A DNA stretch of 64,000 bases, from assembly GCA_022749755.1 (NCBI GenBank), contig CM040441.1:7734890-7798889 (forward strand), given 5' to 3'. Of the stretch, positions 44,375-56,965 are shown piece after piece. The translations under genes and the position numbers were made by a program. Every line of letters starts with the position of its first letter. Position 1 is the stretch's first letter. A model generated the notes under the pieces. It was not told the origin of the DNA. It saw only the letters and a list, made by a program, of their open reading frames with translations, and made no database searches. This DNA is from Azadirachta indica (lineage: Eukaryota; Streptophyta; Magnoliopsida; Sapindales; Meliaceae).

Positions 44375-47060
44375 CACTCAAGCTCATGGGTCTAGGAAGC
44401 ACATGAAACTTGTCATGAAAGTAGACAAAAGAAGAGAAAGGCAGAGGTTTAGTCAAGCCATCTGCAACTTGTTCACTGCTGGGAACATAATAAACCTCAA
44501 GTGCTTTAACAAGCACTTGATCTCTGACATAATAAGCATCCAATTCAATATGCTTAGTTCGAGATTGAAACACAAGATTTTGAGCCAAGGATGCAGCACT
44601 CAAGTTGTCACACCAAATAATTGGAGGAGAAAGAACAAGTAGGTGGAGTTCAAGAAGTAAAGATTGTAGCCAGGCCAATTCAGTAGCCGTAGAGGCCAGT
44701 GCACGGTATTCTAATTCAGTACTAGAGAGGGCAACAACCTGCTGCTTTTTAGAAGACCAGGAAATCAAATTATCTCCTAAGTAAACGCAGTAGGCACCAA
44801 TGACTTTTTATCATCTAGACCATAACCCCATTTAGCATCGCAAAAGGTTGTAAGCTCATGTCTATTGGAGGAAACAAATTGAAGTCCCAAATCTGATATA
44901 GCTTAAAGATACCAAAAAAGGCGCTTACAAGCTTGCCAATGAGTTAAAGTAGGAGAAGCAAGAAATTGACTTAGCTTATTTACAGCTAAAGCAATATTTG
45001 GCCGTGCGAGAGTAACATATTGAAGTCCACCAATAAGACTCTGGTAAAGGGATGCCTCAGCAAATAAATTACCGCCAAAGCTGCACAACTTTTGCCTAGA
45101 ATTCATTAGAGTATTGCAGCCTTTGCATTTAGCCATATTGCCATGAGACAAAAGGTCTTTAATATATTTAGTTTGAGATAAATGAAGCCCCGACATAGGA
45201 GGAGTAACTTCTATGCCCAGAAAATAACTAAAGGATCCCAAGTCTTTAAGAGCAAAGGCAGAATGAAGCTGAAGAATAAGCTATTGGTGACATGAACATT
45301 TAGACCAGTGATAAGAATATCATCAACATAGATTAATACCAAAAGAAAAGAGGATGAGGTATGCTTAATGAAAAGAGATGAATCAGCCTTTGAATTAGAA
45401 AAATACCACTGTTAAATAGTAGATTTCAACCTATCAAACCACGCTCTAGGAGCCTACTTCAAACCATAGAAAGCCTTGTTTAACCGACCAACATGATGAG
45501 GAAAGGTTGAGTTAATAAACCCTTCAGGCTGATGCATATATACTACTTCAGTTAACTCCCCATTAAGGAATGCATTTTTTATATCAATCTAGTGAATAGA
45601 CCAACCCTTCATAACTACTATGCTTGACATAACTTTTACTGTTGCTGCCTTTGCCACAGGATTGAAATTTTCAAAGAAATCAATACCTGGAGCTTGATGG
45701 AAGCCTTTGGCAACTAATCTTGCCTTAAAGTTTGAAATGGAAGCATCTAAGTTGTACTTTATGCAAAAAAACCCATTTATTGCCTACTAACTTGTAATCA
45801 GATGAGAAAGGAATAAAATCCCAGGTTTTGTTTCTAAGAAGAGCTGAATACTCATCATTCATGGCTACTTTCCATGGAACATCAGTTAAGGCTTCCTTGA
45901 CTGATCTAAGCTCTGAGATAGATAAATCAAGAGTATATAATTAGGCTTAAAAATACCATTTTTGGAACAAGTCATCATAAGATGAACATTTTGAACCACA
46001 TGACTTGTTGCATATGGTGGAAGACCTAATGATAAATGTTGTTGTGCAAGGACATCTGGAAAGGAAGTGGCAGTAGCTACTTGTGGTGAATTATTAGAAC
46101 AAAGGGGAGATATATCATTTTTGGTAGAAGATGCAATAAATTCAGGGCTATGAGAGGCATAAGGACTATTAGAAGAAATTAGAGGAATAATAGTTGAAAT
46201 AGCAGGAGGTGATGCAAAAATAGAAGTTGAAGAATGATTAAAGGAAGTGTAGGGAAAAGAAGATTCATCAAAAATAACATGTCTTGCAACATATATTCTA
46301 TCAGATGAATGGAGACATTTGTATCCTTTATGTATGGTACTATAATCGAGAAAGACACATTTGAAAGAATGAAAACTAAGTTTATGATTGTTATAGTCTC
46401 TAAGGAAAGGAAAGCAAGTACAACCAAAGACTTTGAGAAAAGAATAATCTGGTTGAACATGGTGCAACTTCTTATAAGAAGAAAGATGATGAAAAATAGT
46501 TGTGGGAAGCCTGTTAAAAAAAAGACTGAAGTATGAAAAGCATCTCACCAGAATTTCAAAGGTAAAGAAGCTTAGGCAAGTAAGGTCAAACTCATTTCAA
46601 CAATATGTCTATGTTTCTTTTCAACCACGCCATTTTGATGATGATTATATGGGCAAGAATATCTAAAGAGTATGCCATTTTGCTTTAAGTACGGAACAAA
46701 GGCAATAAATTCACCTCTTGCCTCAAATTATAGTACTTTATATAAGCTTCAAATTATTTCTCAACTTGTAGTCTGAACTGAATGAGAACAAATAATGCTT
46801 CTGACTTAAATTTTAAAGGAAAAATCCATCTATATCTACTGAAATCATCCACAAAGCTTATGTAATATCTATAAAGGAAATAACAGAGGATGGCCCCTAA
46901 AGATCAGTATACACCAACTCTAAAGGTTTCGAAGACTTAATAGTTGAATTAGGAAAATAAAGACGATGAGTTTTGCTCAATTGGCAAGCATCACATAAAT
47001 TAGGTAATTGAATCTTATTACATTGAATTTTTTATAATGTCATATTCATCAAATTTTCTG
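44097..47060 (-). mobile_element. Ty1/copia retrotransposon, 5'-truncated and decayed
   Basis: On the - strand, from right to left: an integrase zinc-binding and core start (CDACQLSKTHRLYF, LELVYTD near 46900-47000), a C-terminal integrase/SH3-like region (FLKVFGCTCFPF, 45886-46548), reverse transcriptase with the YVDD box (about 45305-45340) and RT end (GSFSYFLGIEV, 44903-45241), then RNase H (SSTELEYRALA, TKHIELDAYYVRD, 44337-44768). A purine tract GAGTGGGGA near 44375-44383 is followed by TGATAGG, the start of the 3' LTR (about 44097-44374). Frameshifts and stops separate the domains. The gag region and 5' LTR are absent. Confidence 0.9.
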
Positions 47061-47925
47061 GGTGAACAAGTCAGTTTTCGGCGTTCTCCAAAGTTCTTTT
47101 CCAATGCAGGGTCTTTACTTGGTGAATACTAAATAGTTGGGGAAGTTCTCAGAACGTAGTTTAAAAATCCCTGCAGCCGGGGTCAACCCCAATCTCTTAT
47201 AAAATTTCAATAAGTTTTTTTATAAGAAGTTCATTTCAATTGCATTATTATAATATATTTATTATAAATTGATTTTTATTTATTTATTTATTTTAAGTCA
47301 AAGTAATTTTTAAAAAGATAATTTTAATTATTTCACCTACAAATTAAATTATAATTATAAAATTCTAAGAAATGGGACGCTATCATATAAATAATAACGA
47401 ATATCATAAATACATAAAGGATTCTTAACAGAGATTAATGGATATTTTATGTGGTGGCTGCTAAAAAAATCTTTATAAATTATTTTACGATATGATATAT
47501 ATATATATATATAATGACGAAGTAATGGATTTTTTTTCCAACCCTAATCATATAAATCATGACGTACTAAGTTATTAAACAATTAAATTAATTTACTTTT
47601 CAAAGAAAATGATGAGTTTTTACCAGAAATTGTTGAGGAATAAAAATTTGATGCTAAATAATTGATCTTTAACTAATTAATTGAATTTTATTGTTAATAA
47701 ATTCATTAAAATCAATCAATTGTTGTTTTAGGTTATAAATATAAATTGCAGCCTAGCTCTGGGATGCTTGCAAGATTAATAATTAATTAAAAGTAAAAGA
47801 AAAGAATTATGAAGAGTAATTATATATAATATAACCACATACATAATAAAAATCTTAATACACTTTTGATGGAATCCAATCTTCCTTACTATAAACTAAA
47901 ACAATAATAGCAATTACAGTTATAC
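47061..47925. other. AT-rich spacer downstream of the minus-strand BED gene
   Basis: No gene. It contains an (AT)n run at about 47494-47512 and a tract near 47100-47180 that is less AT-rich (CTGCAGCCGGGGTCAACCCC) and unexplained. Confidence 0.5.
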
Positions 47926-49773
47926 TTATTTCGAAACATTTATTGTTTCTTTTTCATGCAACCATTCTGTTAATAACATCAAAGCCGGTTCAATGTCATT
48001 ATCGAGACCTCCATCATAATCAATACAGTTAACAATCGCGACATTGCGCTTCATAGATTTATTAAACTAACGAACATGAATGGGGAGTGCTAAGAAATCA
48101 CGAGCCATCCGAGATAACGTGGGAAAGATTGGAGTGTATAAACGCCACCACCAAGCTAATATATCAAAATTTTCAAATAAAGGAAATTTAAGCTCATTTA
48201 AATACCTTTCAAGCATTTATGTGGAATGAGGATATTGCTTTGAAGATGTGCAAACCCTTCCCATAACATCTAAATATGAAGTTGTTGCATCTCCAGAATC
48301 ATCTTCAGAGACCTTTGAATATTTTTTATAAACATCAGTAAAATCAGCCATGATTTTTTCAAGGTAATGATGAGCATCACAGCCGTAAATCTTGTTATAC
48401 CAAAGTTGTACAATATCTATCTTGAACCGCGGATCAAGAACCACTGCAATCACTAGAACCAACTTATATTTGTCTAACGCAGAAGCGAATTTTTCTATTG
48501 CAGTTGAAATCTTTTCATCAAGTTGGGTTCTTTGTAGTGGACGTATTTTCATATACAAGTCACAAAAGTTGGGAAAATAATCATTTGGAGTGTTATATCT
48601 GCTTTCTCGAAACTTATATTGACTGGCCTTAAGCTCTTTATAATGCTGGCATATGGCAGCTGCCTCATCCCAATCCTCCTTTGTTAAGTTTATTGACCTT
48701 GAATTGAAATCAGAATCTATTCGCTCCAGCTCACAGAATGCTTCTCTATAACCCGCTGCTCTCGCAAAATCCTCAATACAAAAAACATATTTAGGAAAAG
48801 GATCCGAAATATCCACTTTCTTTCCCATGGACTTAGCGTTGTTTACAGCAATTTGAAAGTTATCCATATTCGATGGCGTGCTACTGACATAATCAAAACA
48901 CTTTCTTATCCCATCAAATCTGTTCTTTAACCATTTTCGCAAATTACTTTTAAACCCTTGCTGACTCAAGGATAACGCAGAAGGGCAAAATAGAAACTCA
49001 ACAAAAGGGAGGGGATTACCTCGTTCAGTAAACCAACTATTAATTTCTCCGATAATATCTTCACGATCACCTTCGGACAAATGATCAAAATTAGGATATC
49101 CACAATAATAATAAATTATAGAGGATATATTCTCATCAATCTTCAAATCCAAACATGATTATCTCAAAATTTTCACGAAATATTGATAATTATGATCACG
49201 CCCCTCGTCCTTAATGAAAGCATGAAAACTAATGATCTTCCTCTTCTGTTCCCAACAATTGTCAATATAGCATACTCCCAACATATAACAATCATCACAC
49301 TCAAGAATTGTTAAGTTAAAACGACACGAGAGTTGACTGAAAAGTCTGCGGAGTTTTTCCTTCTCTTCTTCGTAAACTTGGAGTATCTCAACCTTTCTAG
49401 AGTTCAGTACCGATGGATCCCAATACAAAGTAGCACGTCCTCTCCTGTCGAAGCAATTTTTGATGAGATTAATCACAGATATTCCTTCAATGGCAACGGG
49501 AGAAGTTAAATTTGTTCTTTGATCCATCAACTTATCAGCATCTTCACCTCCATTATTATTTCTCTTGCTTTCGCATCTCTTCAAATGATTATTGAGATGC
49601 GTGGTTCCTTTCTCGCTTGAACCATCAAACACCTTCTCACAATGAATACATCTAACACAATCACTTCCATCCGCTCCCGTAAACTTAATCATCTCGTCCC
49701 AAACCTTTGACTGTTTCTTTCTTCGCTTATTGTTACTACCTGACGAATTCCCTGCATCACGTTGGTGCTTCAT
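47926..49773 (-). pseudogene. hAT-derived BED-type gene with three in-frame stops
   Basis: A single reading frame of 616 codons runs from the ATG at 49773 to the TAA at 47926 with no frameshift. It is interrupted only by TAA at 49159-49161, TAA at 48217-48219 and TAG at 48067-48069. The BED finger is complete (C-x2-C in RCIHCEKVF, H-x3-H in HLNNHLKRC). LDPRFKIDI and FDILAWWWRL mark the core and dimerisation domains. The nearest relative is 57638-59569, but it is clearly diverged. A first coding exon at 50183-50233 is possible; the junction after GGACAG|GAAATC would be out of frame by one base. Confidence 0.85.
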
Positions 49774-49845
49774 GACTATATTCGTCTCAACATTACTCCC
49801 TTGATTTCCATCTACTTCCCTCCCTCCGTGATTTCCTGTCCATAT

Positions 49846-49882
49846 ACATATACATATACATACATATATATATATATATATG
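49846..49882. repeat. (TA)n/(CATA)n microsatellite
   Basis: A run of CATATA units followed by about nine AT dinucleotides, in the intron upstream of the minus-strand BED pseudogene. Confidence 0.85.
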
Positions 49883-50182
49883 TATGTGCGTATATTATTG
49901 CAATTTGAATGTTCACTGAAATTAAGGACGGAATGGAATATATGCTTAAAACTCCTTATCAGAACTTAAATTAGTTTATGAATTGTAATTAACTGCTATA
50001 ATAGTAATAATAATAGCAATAGCAAATTGGAACAAATATATTAATACAGGGAGCGATGTTTTATTAAAAGAAAATGAATGTGTACATAAAACTAATTAAT
50101 GTTTTTTGATTCTCTCTGAATAGATTGATAGATAGATATAGAGAGAGTGAGAGATCAGATCGAGGCAGCATATAGTGTATAC

Positions 50183-50266
50183 CTGTCCATGGGTTTGATG
50201 TGTTGCGAAGATTTCGTTCAGAGACATATCCATATATAGCCGGCCATTATCCACAGCTAGCTTTGC
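50183..50266 (-). other. Leader exon with short coding start (MDMSLNEIF)
   Basis: An 84-base exon is bounded by a TTTTGCAG acceptor and a CAG|GTATAC donor. An ATG at 50233 reads MDMSLNEIFATHQTHGQ in phase 0 to the donor. The same exon, almost identical, lies at 61307-61390 upstream of the open gene. It is absent at the 26-27 kb locus. Confidence 0.55.
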
Positions 50267-51888
50267 CTGCAAAACAAACGAGAACACAAGATTTCTATTT
50301 CTATTTCTATTTCGACTAAAGCTGATATATTGAAGTATATAAAGTCGATCATATATACCAAAGTTAATAAAATTTAAAAGCCAACCAGATCATAAATATA
50401 CAAATATCAGACACTAAGAGCAAAATACTTACGTGAAAATTGAATCACAGTTTTAGACCCAGAGAAAGCAGAGCAGAGCAGAGCTTAATTTGATGCGAGT
50501 TTGCTCAATTAATTTCGAGCTCAGAATGCATGTGTGTGTATATATGGGCAAGTCTTCTGCTTCGAAGCTGCGATCTGGATCTGGGTCTTTGTGATCAAAA
50601 GTATATGTGAAAGCAGAGACTAAAAGCAGGACTTATGAGTTTTTGTGACTGATAACTAAATTCGAACCATCCGAATTTCTAATTAGAATTAATTTTCTTC
50701 CTCAGATGGGGCCCAATTGTTCCTTCTTGGAAATTCCTCCTCACCGCTCCACCGTTTAACTCTGACTGCATTACTTTTCCTCGACTCTATAGCGATTAAT
50801 TCCTTTTTCCTTCCATAAATCTTTTTGAGACTGTACATAAAAAAAGGGTAAAAATTATAGTGTGATTAATTCCTAACAATCTTTTCTCTCAGATTTTTAT
50901 TTTATTTTATTTTATTTTTTTAAAACATCAAACTGAATTATAGGTATGAGAAAATGTCAGAATCAAACCCAACTGAACAATTCGATTTGGTTAATTCGGT
51001 TGTTATATTTATTTAGTCTAATTTGGTTTTGAAACCATTTGATTCGATTTTAATCGAAAATCGCGTAGGTCGAATGTAAAATTTTATTTAAGTCTCTATG
51101 TTTTATAAAAATTATAAATAAATAAATAAATAATTTATAAAAAATTATATAAACTTATATTAAAGTAAAATAAATATTATAAATTTTAAAAACATAGAGA
51201 CTTAAATTATTTATAATTTAAAAGCCCAAATTCTCGGGGTTCGGGCCGGACTTTTAAAAGCCCGAGCTGGGGCCGGTTTAAATTATTAAAATATTGCAGT
51301 CAGAAAGCTAAATGTGGAAGCAGAGACTAAAAGTCTAAAGCATTACTTTGGTTGAAATTAAAAAGCCACGCGGGGCCGGCCATTTGTTCCTTCCTGGAAA
51401 TTTCCTCACCACCCCACCATTCAAATTTGCCCTCCAACAGTACTTTACAGCTACTAGTTTTCTTTTTCTTTTATAAGTTTTTATAATTTTTTTAATATAA
51501 TAATTACACATTACATAGAAAATGTTATAATTTTTTTTTTAAGAAGTACACAAAAAAAAATGTAAAAATTATAAAGTGAACTAATTGCAATCTTGTCTGT
51601 CAAATTTTTATTTTATTTTTTAAGTAAAAATACTATTTTATATTAACTCGTTAATTAAAGTGAATGAATACCTCACATACGAAAAAAATAAATAAATTTT
51701 TTAATGATTTTATTATACTGCAATGCATGCTAGGACCCATCAATATTTTTCTGCTAATTGAAAAGATTGACAAAAATAAAAATAAAAAGAAACAATCTCA
51801 ACAGCCTACAAATTTGATTATAGTTTGTATGCCTCCATAAAGTTGGAGATGACAAAACTGATTAATTAAAATCTTAAAATTCCTATAA
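50267..51888 (-). promoter_or_regulatory. Promoter and upstream flank of the 48-kb BED pseudogene
   Basis: Leader intron with donor GTAAGT at about 50427-50432, a 5' leader exon (about 50433-50510) and TATATAT at 50539-50545. The same arrangement occurs at 61572-61701. Further upstream, 51296-51490 repeats 50600-50830 (AAGCAGAGACTAAAAG, TTCCTTCTTGGAAATT-like blocks), with about 450 AT-rich and GGGCCGG-containing bases between them. No gene. Confidence 0.5.
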
Positions 51889-53494
51889 GAGAGGATACCC
51901 GATTCTCCCCTATTGTTTGACTTAATACCCTAATATCTCTCTCTTATTTGCATAATACTCCAAATTTCCACTTATGTTAGTTGACAAAATTAAGTACAAT
52001 AATATAAAAGTCTTTAAAGTTTAACATATTAATTTAAATAGTCTCAATAATTTTAAAAATACCCATGAATATTTTAATTTATTAAAAGATAATAATGACA
52101 CCCTTATATAATATTAATTAGTTAAAAAATTATTTTTAACTCCTAATTGAAAATAAATATTAAAATATAATATATTTTATTCTGTAATACATTGATATCT
52201 AAATATTTATTAATATATTATAAACAAATCATAAATAAATACTGATCTATAAATAAAATACATTAATATAATATGATATTTACAATTCATAAATAAATAT
52301 TAATCTATAAATAAAATATTATAATACAATACTTGTAATTATATATAATCATAATTATTGTACTATAATATAATAATAAAATTTTATACTATATTAACAA
52401 ATTAATATTACATAGGCATTAGAAAATAAATAAAAGAAATCATACATTTATTATTTTATTTATTTATTTAGCTAACTGCTATTAAATAAGAATATAATCA
52501 TTATTTTTAATAAATTAGGCCCTTTAGCATTATTTTTAACTTTTAATTGAAAATAAATATTTAAATAATAATTTATTTTATAACATATTGATAACTAAAT
52601 ATTTATTAATATATTATAATTAAAATATAATTTTATTTATTTTATAATATATTAAAATTCAATAGTAATCAGATTAATGGATCAAATTTTAAAGACTCAC
52701 ATCTCGTTAATTCTTTTTCAAAATTTAAAACAATAATGAGTTTTATAAAATGAATTCCACAACTAAAAAACATTACAAACTAAAAGTTTTTATGAAAATG
52801 TAGAATATGCAATAATATGATATAATATTATCATATTAATTTATATAGATAGATTTGTATATGTTATAATAATGATATAATTTTTTTTTAGATATATAGT
52901 TCTTCACATGTGTTAGTCCATATAAATAATATTTTATATTAAAAATTAAATTAAGTACTATAAATAAAAATTTATCTAAATTTTAAATTTTTTATACATA
53001 ATAAATTTATCTAAATATTAAATAAAATTGAAAGATCAATTTTATAATTTTAAAATAAATAAAAATAATAATATTTTATGTATTTTTAAAATTATAAAAT
53101 TGATTTTTCAATTTATGAATACCATATTAAAAAGAAATTCAAATTTAAATAAATTTATTTATATTCAAAAGATAAGTTATAAATTAGTTATTAATATGTT
53201 ATAAAATAAAATATATTATTATTTTATATTTATTTTCAATTAGAAGTTGAAAATAATTTTTTAACTAATTGATATTATATAAGAGTGTCATTATTATCTT
53301 TTAATAAATTAAAATTTTTATGAGTATTTTTAAAATTATTAAGACTATTTAAGTTAATATGCTAAATTTTAAGGACTCGTATGTTATTATACTTAACTTT
53401 GTACACTAACATAAGGGAGATTCAAGATATTATACAAATAAGAGAGGGTATTAGGGTATTAAATTAAACAATGGGGGGAATTGGGCATTCTCCC
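51889..53494. mobile_element. Non-autonomous Mutator-like element (TIR-MITE)
   Basis: A 1606-base AT-rich element has terminal inverted repeats of about 370 bases. The left end is GAGAGGATACCC; the right end is the complement of GGGAGAATGCCC. It is bracketed by the 9-base direct repeat TTCCTATAA (51880-51888 and 53495-53503). Target duplications of 9 bases with long inverted repeats are typical of Mutator-like elements. It has no transposase frame. The homologous flank of the sister gene near 62393-62412 lacks the element, which serves as an empty site. Confidence 0.85.
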
Positions 53495-53503
53495 TTCCTA
53501 TAA

Positions 53504-53799
53504 TTTTATGAAAAAGAAACTCGATACTTTCTTCAAATTTGACTTAATTACTTGTGCTTCTTCTGTACTGTATAAAAATGGTCGCTATCCTCTAAATTTT
53601 AAATTTTTTCAATTTTATTCTTAGTAATTTAACCTTGAACCTAATTATATAATCCGTTGGTTTAAACTAATTTTTCTTAAAATTGTAAAATAATTAAAAA
53701 TTTTGTGAGGTTTAAGCATTTGAAAGGAGTATACTTTTACTGTTATAACTCTTAAATGGTCAATTGTATAATTTTACTCTTTAATTAATATTTAATATT
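53504..53799. other. Continuation of upstream flank interrupted by the MULE
   Basis: It aligns with 62405-62680 (TTTGACTTAATTA, TTTTACTCTTTAATTA) and carries the upstream flank homology to the edge of the gypsy element. No gene. Confidence 0.55.
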
Positions 53800-54756
53800 T
53801 GAGAAGAAATATTCTGAGGTCGGTAAAGCCAAATGCCAAAGAGTACTTAAGTCGAATTTTGTCGAGTTAAAGAAATCAGACATTAATTTGATTCACCTTG
53901 GGGTAACCCATATCAGACCTTGACATGAACTCCCCTTGACATCAAATCGTTAGACTAGCTTAATTCTAAATATCGAGCTTGGGTCGAAGAAAGGTCTTAT
54001 CTCGGGTAATTATCAAAATAACCATAGCGAGAAAATAAGGGGAAGATCCTAGGGATAATCGCCTAAGACCCTACTCCCCTTCAAACTCCTTTCATGGTTA
54101 TCCATTACTCAAGTATTATGATTGACCATGTCAAAGGATGAAATCTTATCTTGAGAATAACCGCTAACAAGAAAATAGTGGAAAGATCGTGGGATAACCA
54201 CTTAGAGCTCTACTCTTCTTAAAACTCTCTTTCTAGTTATACATTACCTAGGTGATATGTACAACATCCCATAAAATTCTCACCACGATTACCCAATTCC
54301 CCAAATATCCGAGAGGAAAACTTATCTTTAACTTGTAAAGGTTATAAGCTTGGGAGAAAAAGCAAAGTTCTACCTCAAAAAATTTTCCAAGAATAAACCA
54401 ATTGCAACCGAATGATAGGAAAATCGCAAACTAACTACCTAGAATCTTATTTCCCAAAAAAATATCACCAACTTTAACCCTTTTATTGAATATGATTTGA
54501 GTTAACTCAAATTAAACATATAAAACGTGAGAAACTATGGAGACAGGTATGTAGACACTTCATACTCTAACTAAAACTCTGTCAAATTCCTATTTTATTA
54601 TTCTTCTTCTTAAAAAAACTTCTCTAACTTAAGCATTAGAGGGTTTTTTTTTTTCTGGAAATTAGCTTTTTTTTGATTGTGTTGCCTTTTGTAGGTTCAT
54701 CCATGACATAACAAAGGATTTATTGTTGGATATCATATTGTTAAAATTCGACATCA
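53800..54756 (+). repeat. Probable gypsy 5' LTR
   Basis: It starts TGAGAAGAAATATTC immediately where homology to the sister upstream flank ends, and finishes CGACATCA before the primer-site-like junction. The length (about 957 bases) is reasonable for a gypsy LTR. It contains near-repeats such as AAAATAAGGGGAAGATCC / AAAATAGTGGAAAGATCG. Confidence 0.5.
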
Positions 54757-55297
54757 ACAATTGGAGTCATCTGTGAGAACTAGACAAAAAGCCATCCAAG
54801 TTTTAGTTTCTTTTGCCATTCATTCACAAGACAAAAATGGCAATAGACAAAAGTCATCCTCCCAAGAGATATCCATCAGAAAGAAATTGCCATAAAGAAG
54901 AGAAGAAAGAAAAATTATGAAGTAAACTGAGAATCTTACCTTGCCTATAGCCTGGTGAATCATGGTCAATACTTCCTCGATAAACTTCTCCTCTATGTTG
55001 TTGAGCAAAAGAAAAGAATTCTAGAAGTATTACTTTTTGGCCTTAGGCAAATCATTGGGAACCAGCTCCTCTTACTCAACAACTATTAAACAAGCTACGT
55101 CCTTCTTCCACTAGATCAAAGAAGTTTCCTTAGTGGAAACCCCTTTCGTTCTTAATCTCATTAAAGGGGCATTTCTCTTTGCTTTTCCCTTTCAAAGCCT
55201 TTGTCCTTGAGGTTTTCTCTTTCTGTTGCTCAAAAGAAGGCTTAGGGTTGACCTTTTTGGTAGAGGTAAGGTCTTTTTGAGGAAGTGGTGATACCTT

Positions 55298-55461
55298 CTA
55301 CTTTCCAATCTCTTTGCCTTTTGGAGGAAGTAAAGTTATAATTTTTTGGGGTCTTCTGATTTTTGTACTCGAACTGTATCCATCTTGAGTTCTTTGGCTT
55401 GGTTTAATTGCCAAACCTTTTACCTTTTCAGCAGTAATGACACTAGGCTTTGGTAGTGCCA
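55298..55461 (-). other. Antisense open frame inside the gypsy remnant (unrecognised)
   Basis: From an internal ATG at 55461 the - strand reads MALPKPSVITAEKVKG and ends KGKEIGK, a basic Lys/Pro-rich stretch. It might be a relic of an extra antisense frame found in some gypsy lineages or chance. I do not assign a function. Confidence 0.3.
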
Positions 55462-56965
55462 TTTTTTCTACAAAAAACACAAAAACAAAGTTAGAAGTCA
55501 AGAACCAAGTATAGAATGGGAAAAAGAGAAAAGATGCTTACTTTTGCCTATTCTTGCGTCACGTTTGGCAGCCCTTAGTTATGCTTAAGTCGAGTGAATT
55601 TTAACTAGACCTAATCTTATCAAATCGTCAACAAAAAGTAAAGCTTGTTAACTGCTAGCTTGAGCAATTCCCGCATTAATCTTATCTTTAAGTAGCCCAA
55701 ACAGATTAGGTTTTCCTTTCTAAAAATCTGTAAAAGCACAATAGCAGATTGAGTTAAAATCTCTCCAACAAAAATCAAAAGAGAAAAATATTTGAGGTGA
55801 AAACTTGCTTGCTTTATCAGCAAAGGTTTTAGAGATTTCTCCCTCTAACCCTCAAGGCTGCAATTTCTAACCTTGATTCCCTTCATTATAAACCATTTTC
55901 ATTTCTACCCCTTGTTACATGTGAGGTTCTCAGTCACTAGTTTAACAGTTCTCGATCAGGCTTGGAGATAAAGAAAAAGCCAAGCATGAGTTAGGGTTTT
56001 TCTTAATCAAGCACATGAACTTGATTTCATCAAAAGTGGGAGAGGTGTTGGTTGTAATGGCTCAAATGATGAAAAGGTCAAAGGTCGAATTAACGCTGCA
56101 TTCTTACCTAAAGCCTAGAAGGATGCATATATATGTATCTAAATCTAGCACAAAAAGCCAAAATTGATTATACTAGATGTATGTTGAGGTTGGGCAATAT
56201 TTGGCCAGAGGTCGAATTGGTGTCATACTCACACTAGAAGCTCGAAAAGACAACATTCTTGTATCGGGTGAAAAAAGATATGTTTGAATTTGTAAGGCAT
56301 ACATACATATATGTATGTACTTAGCAAAGAGAAAGTCAGCTTTGGCCAATGCTGAAAATGTGTCAAGATTGAGGGTTATTCAGCTAAGAGGTCGAATACG
56401 TGTCATATCTCTAATAAAAGCCCGAGAAGGCGACACCCACTTATCGGCTGATAAAAAAAAGGCTAGATGATCATAAAGAGCATGAGTGGATGAGCTACCT
56501 CAGGTGTTAGGGGCTTACAAAACCACCGTTTTAAACTCCAATTGGTGAAACGCCTTATTCGTTAGCTTTTCACTTTGAAGCAGTAATCTCAATTAAGATT
56601 AGGGCTTTCACATTTTGGGTCAACCATTTTGAGGAAAAAAAAATAATGAAGAACTTATTTGCAATGACCTAGATTTGCTTGAGGAAAAGAGAGATTAAAT
56701 GTTGGTGAAACTGACCATGTATCAATAGAAAGTGGCCAAATACTATGATAAAAAAAGTCCACCCTAAGACTTTCCAAAAAAGAGATCTTGTACTAAGATA
56801 AGTCACGTTAAATACAAAAAATCCTGAAAATAAGCAATAGGGGCAAACTGGGAAAGACCCTATAAGGTTCTCAGATTTACCCGACTGAGGATATACAAAC
56901 TCCAGTATCCGAATGGAAGGAAGGTGAAAAAATCCTAAAATGTCAAGATGCTCAAGATGTGTTAT

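Larger units (their letters stand above)
53800..56965 (+). mobile_element. Ty3/gypsy retrotransposon remnant
   Basis: A candidate 5' LTR (53800-54756, TG...CA) is followed by CAACAATTGGAGTCATCTG, close to the CAACAATTGGCGCCGTCTG junction common in plant gypsy elements. The far end carries a pol C-terminus on the + strand: KYYDKKVHPKTFQKRDLVLR near 56727-56786, then WERPYKVL and YKLQYPNGRKVKKS near 56850-56935. The middle has lost pol. 56080-56470 holds three degenerate repeats of GAGGTCGAAT-x-x-GTGTCAT-type sequence about 150 bases apart. No 3' LTR was found. Confidence 0.75.

Noticed and set aside
46309..46536. 75-codon open frame on the + strand within the copia element
   Set aside because: Antisense to the integrase C-terminal region; no independent support.
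49846..49882. CRISPR-like or regulatory repeat array
   Set aside because: It is a plain dinucleotide microsatellite.
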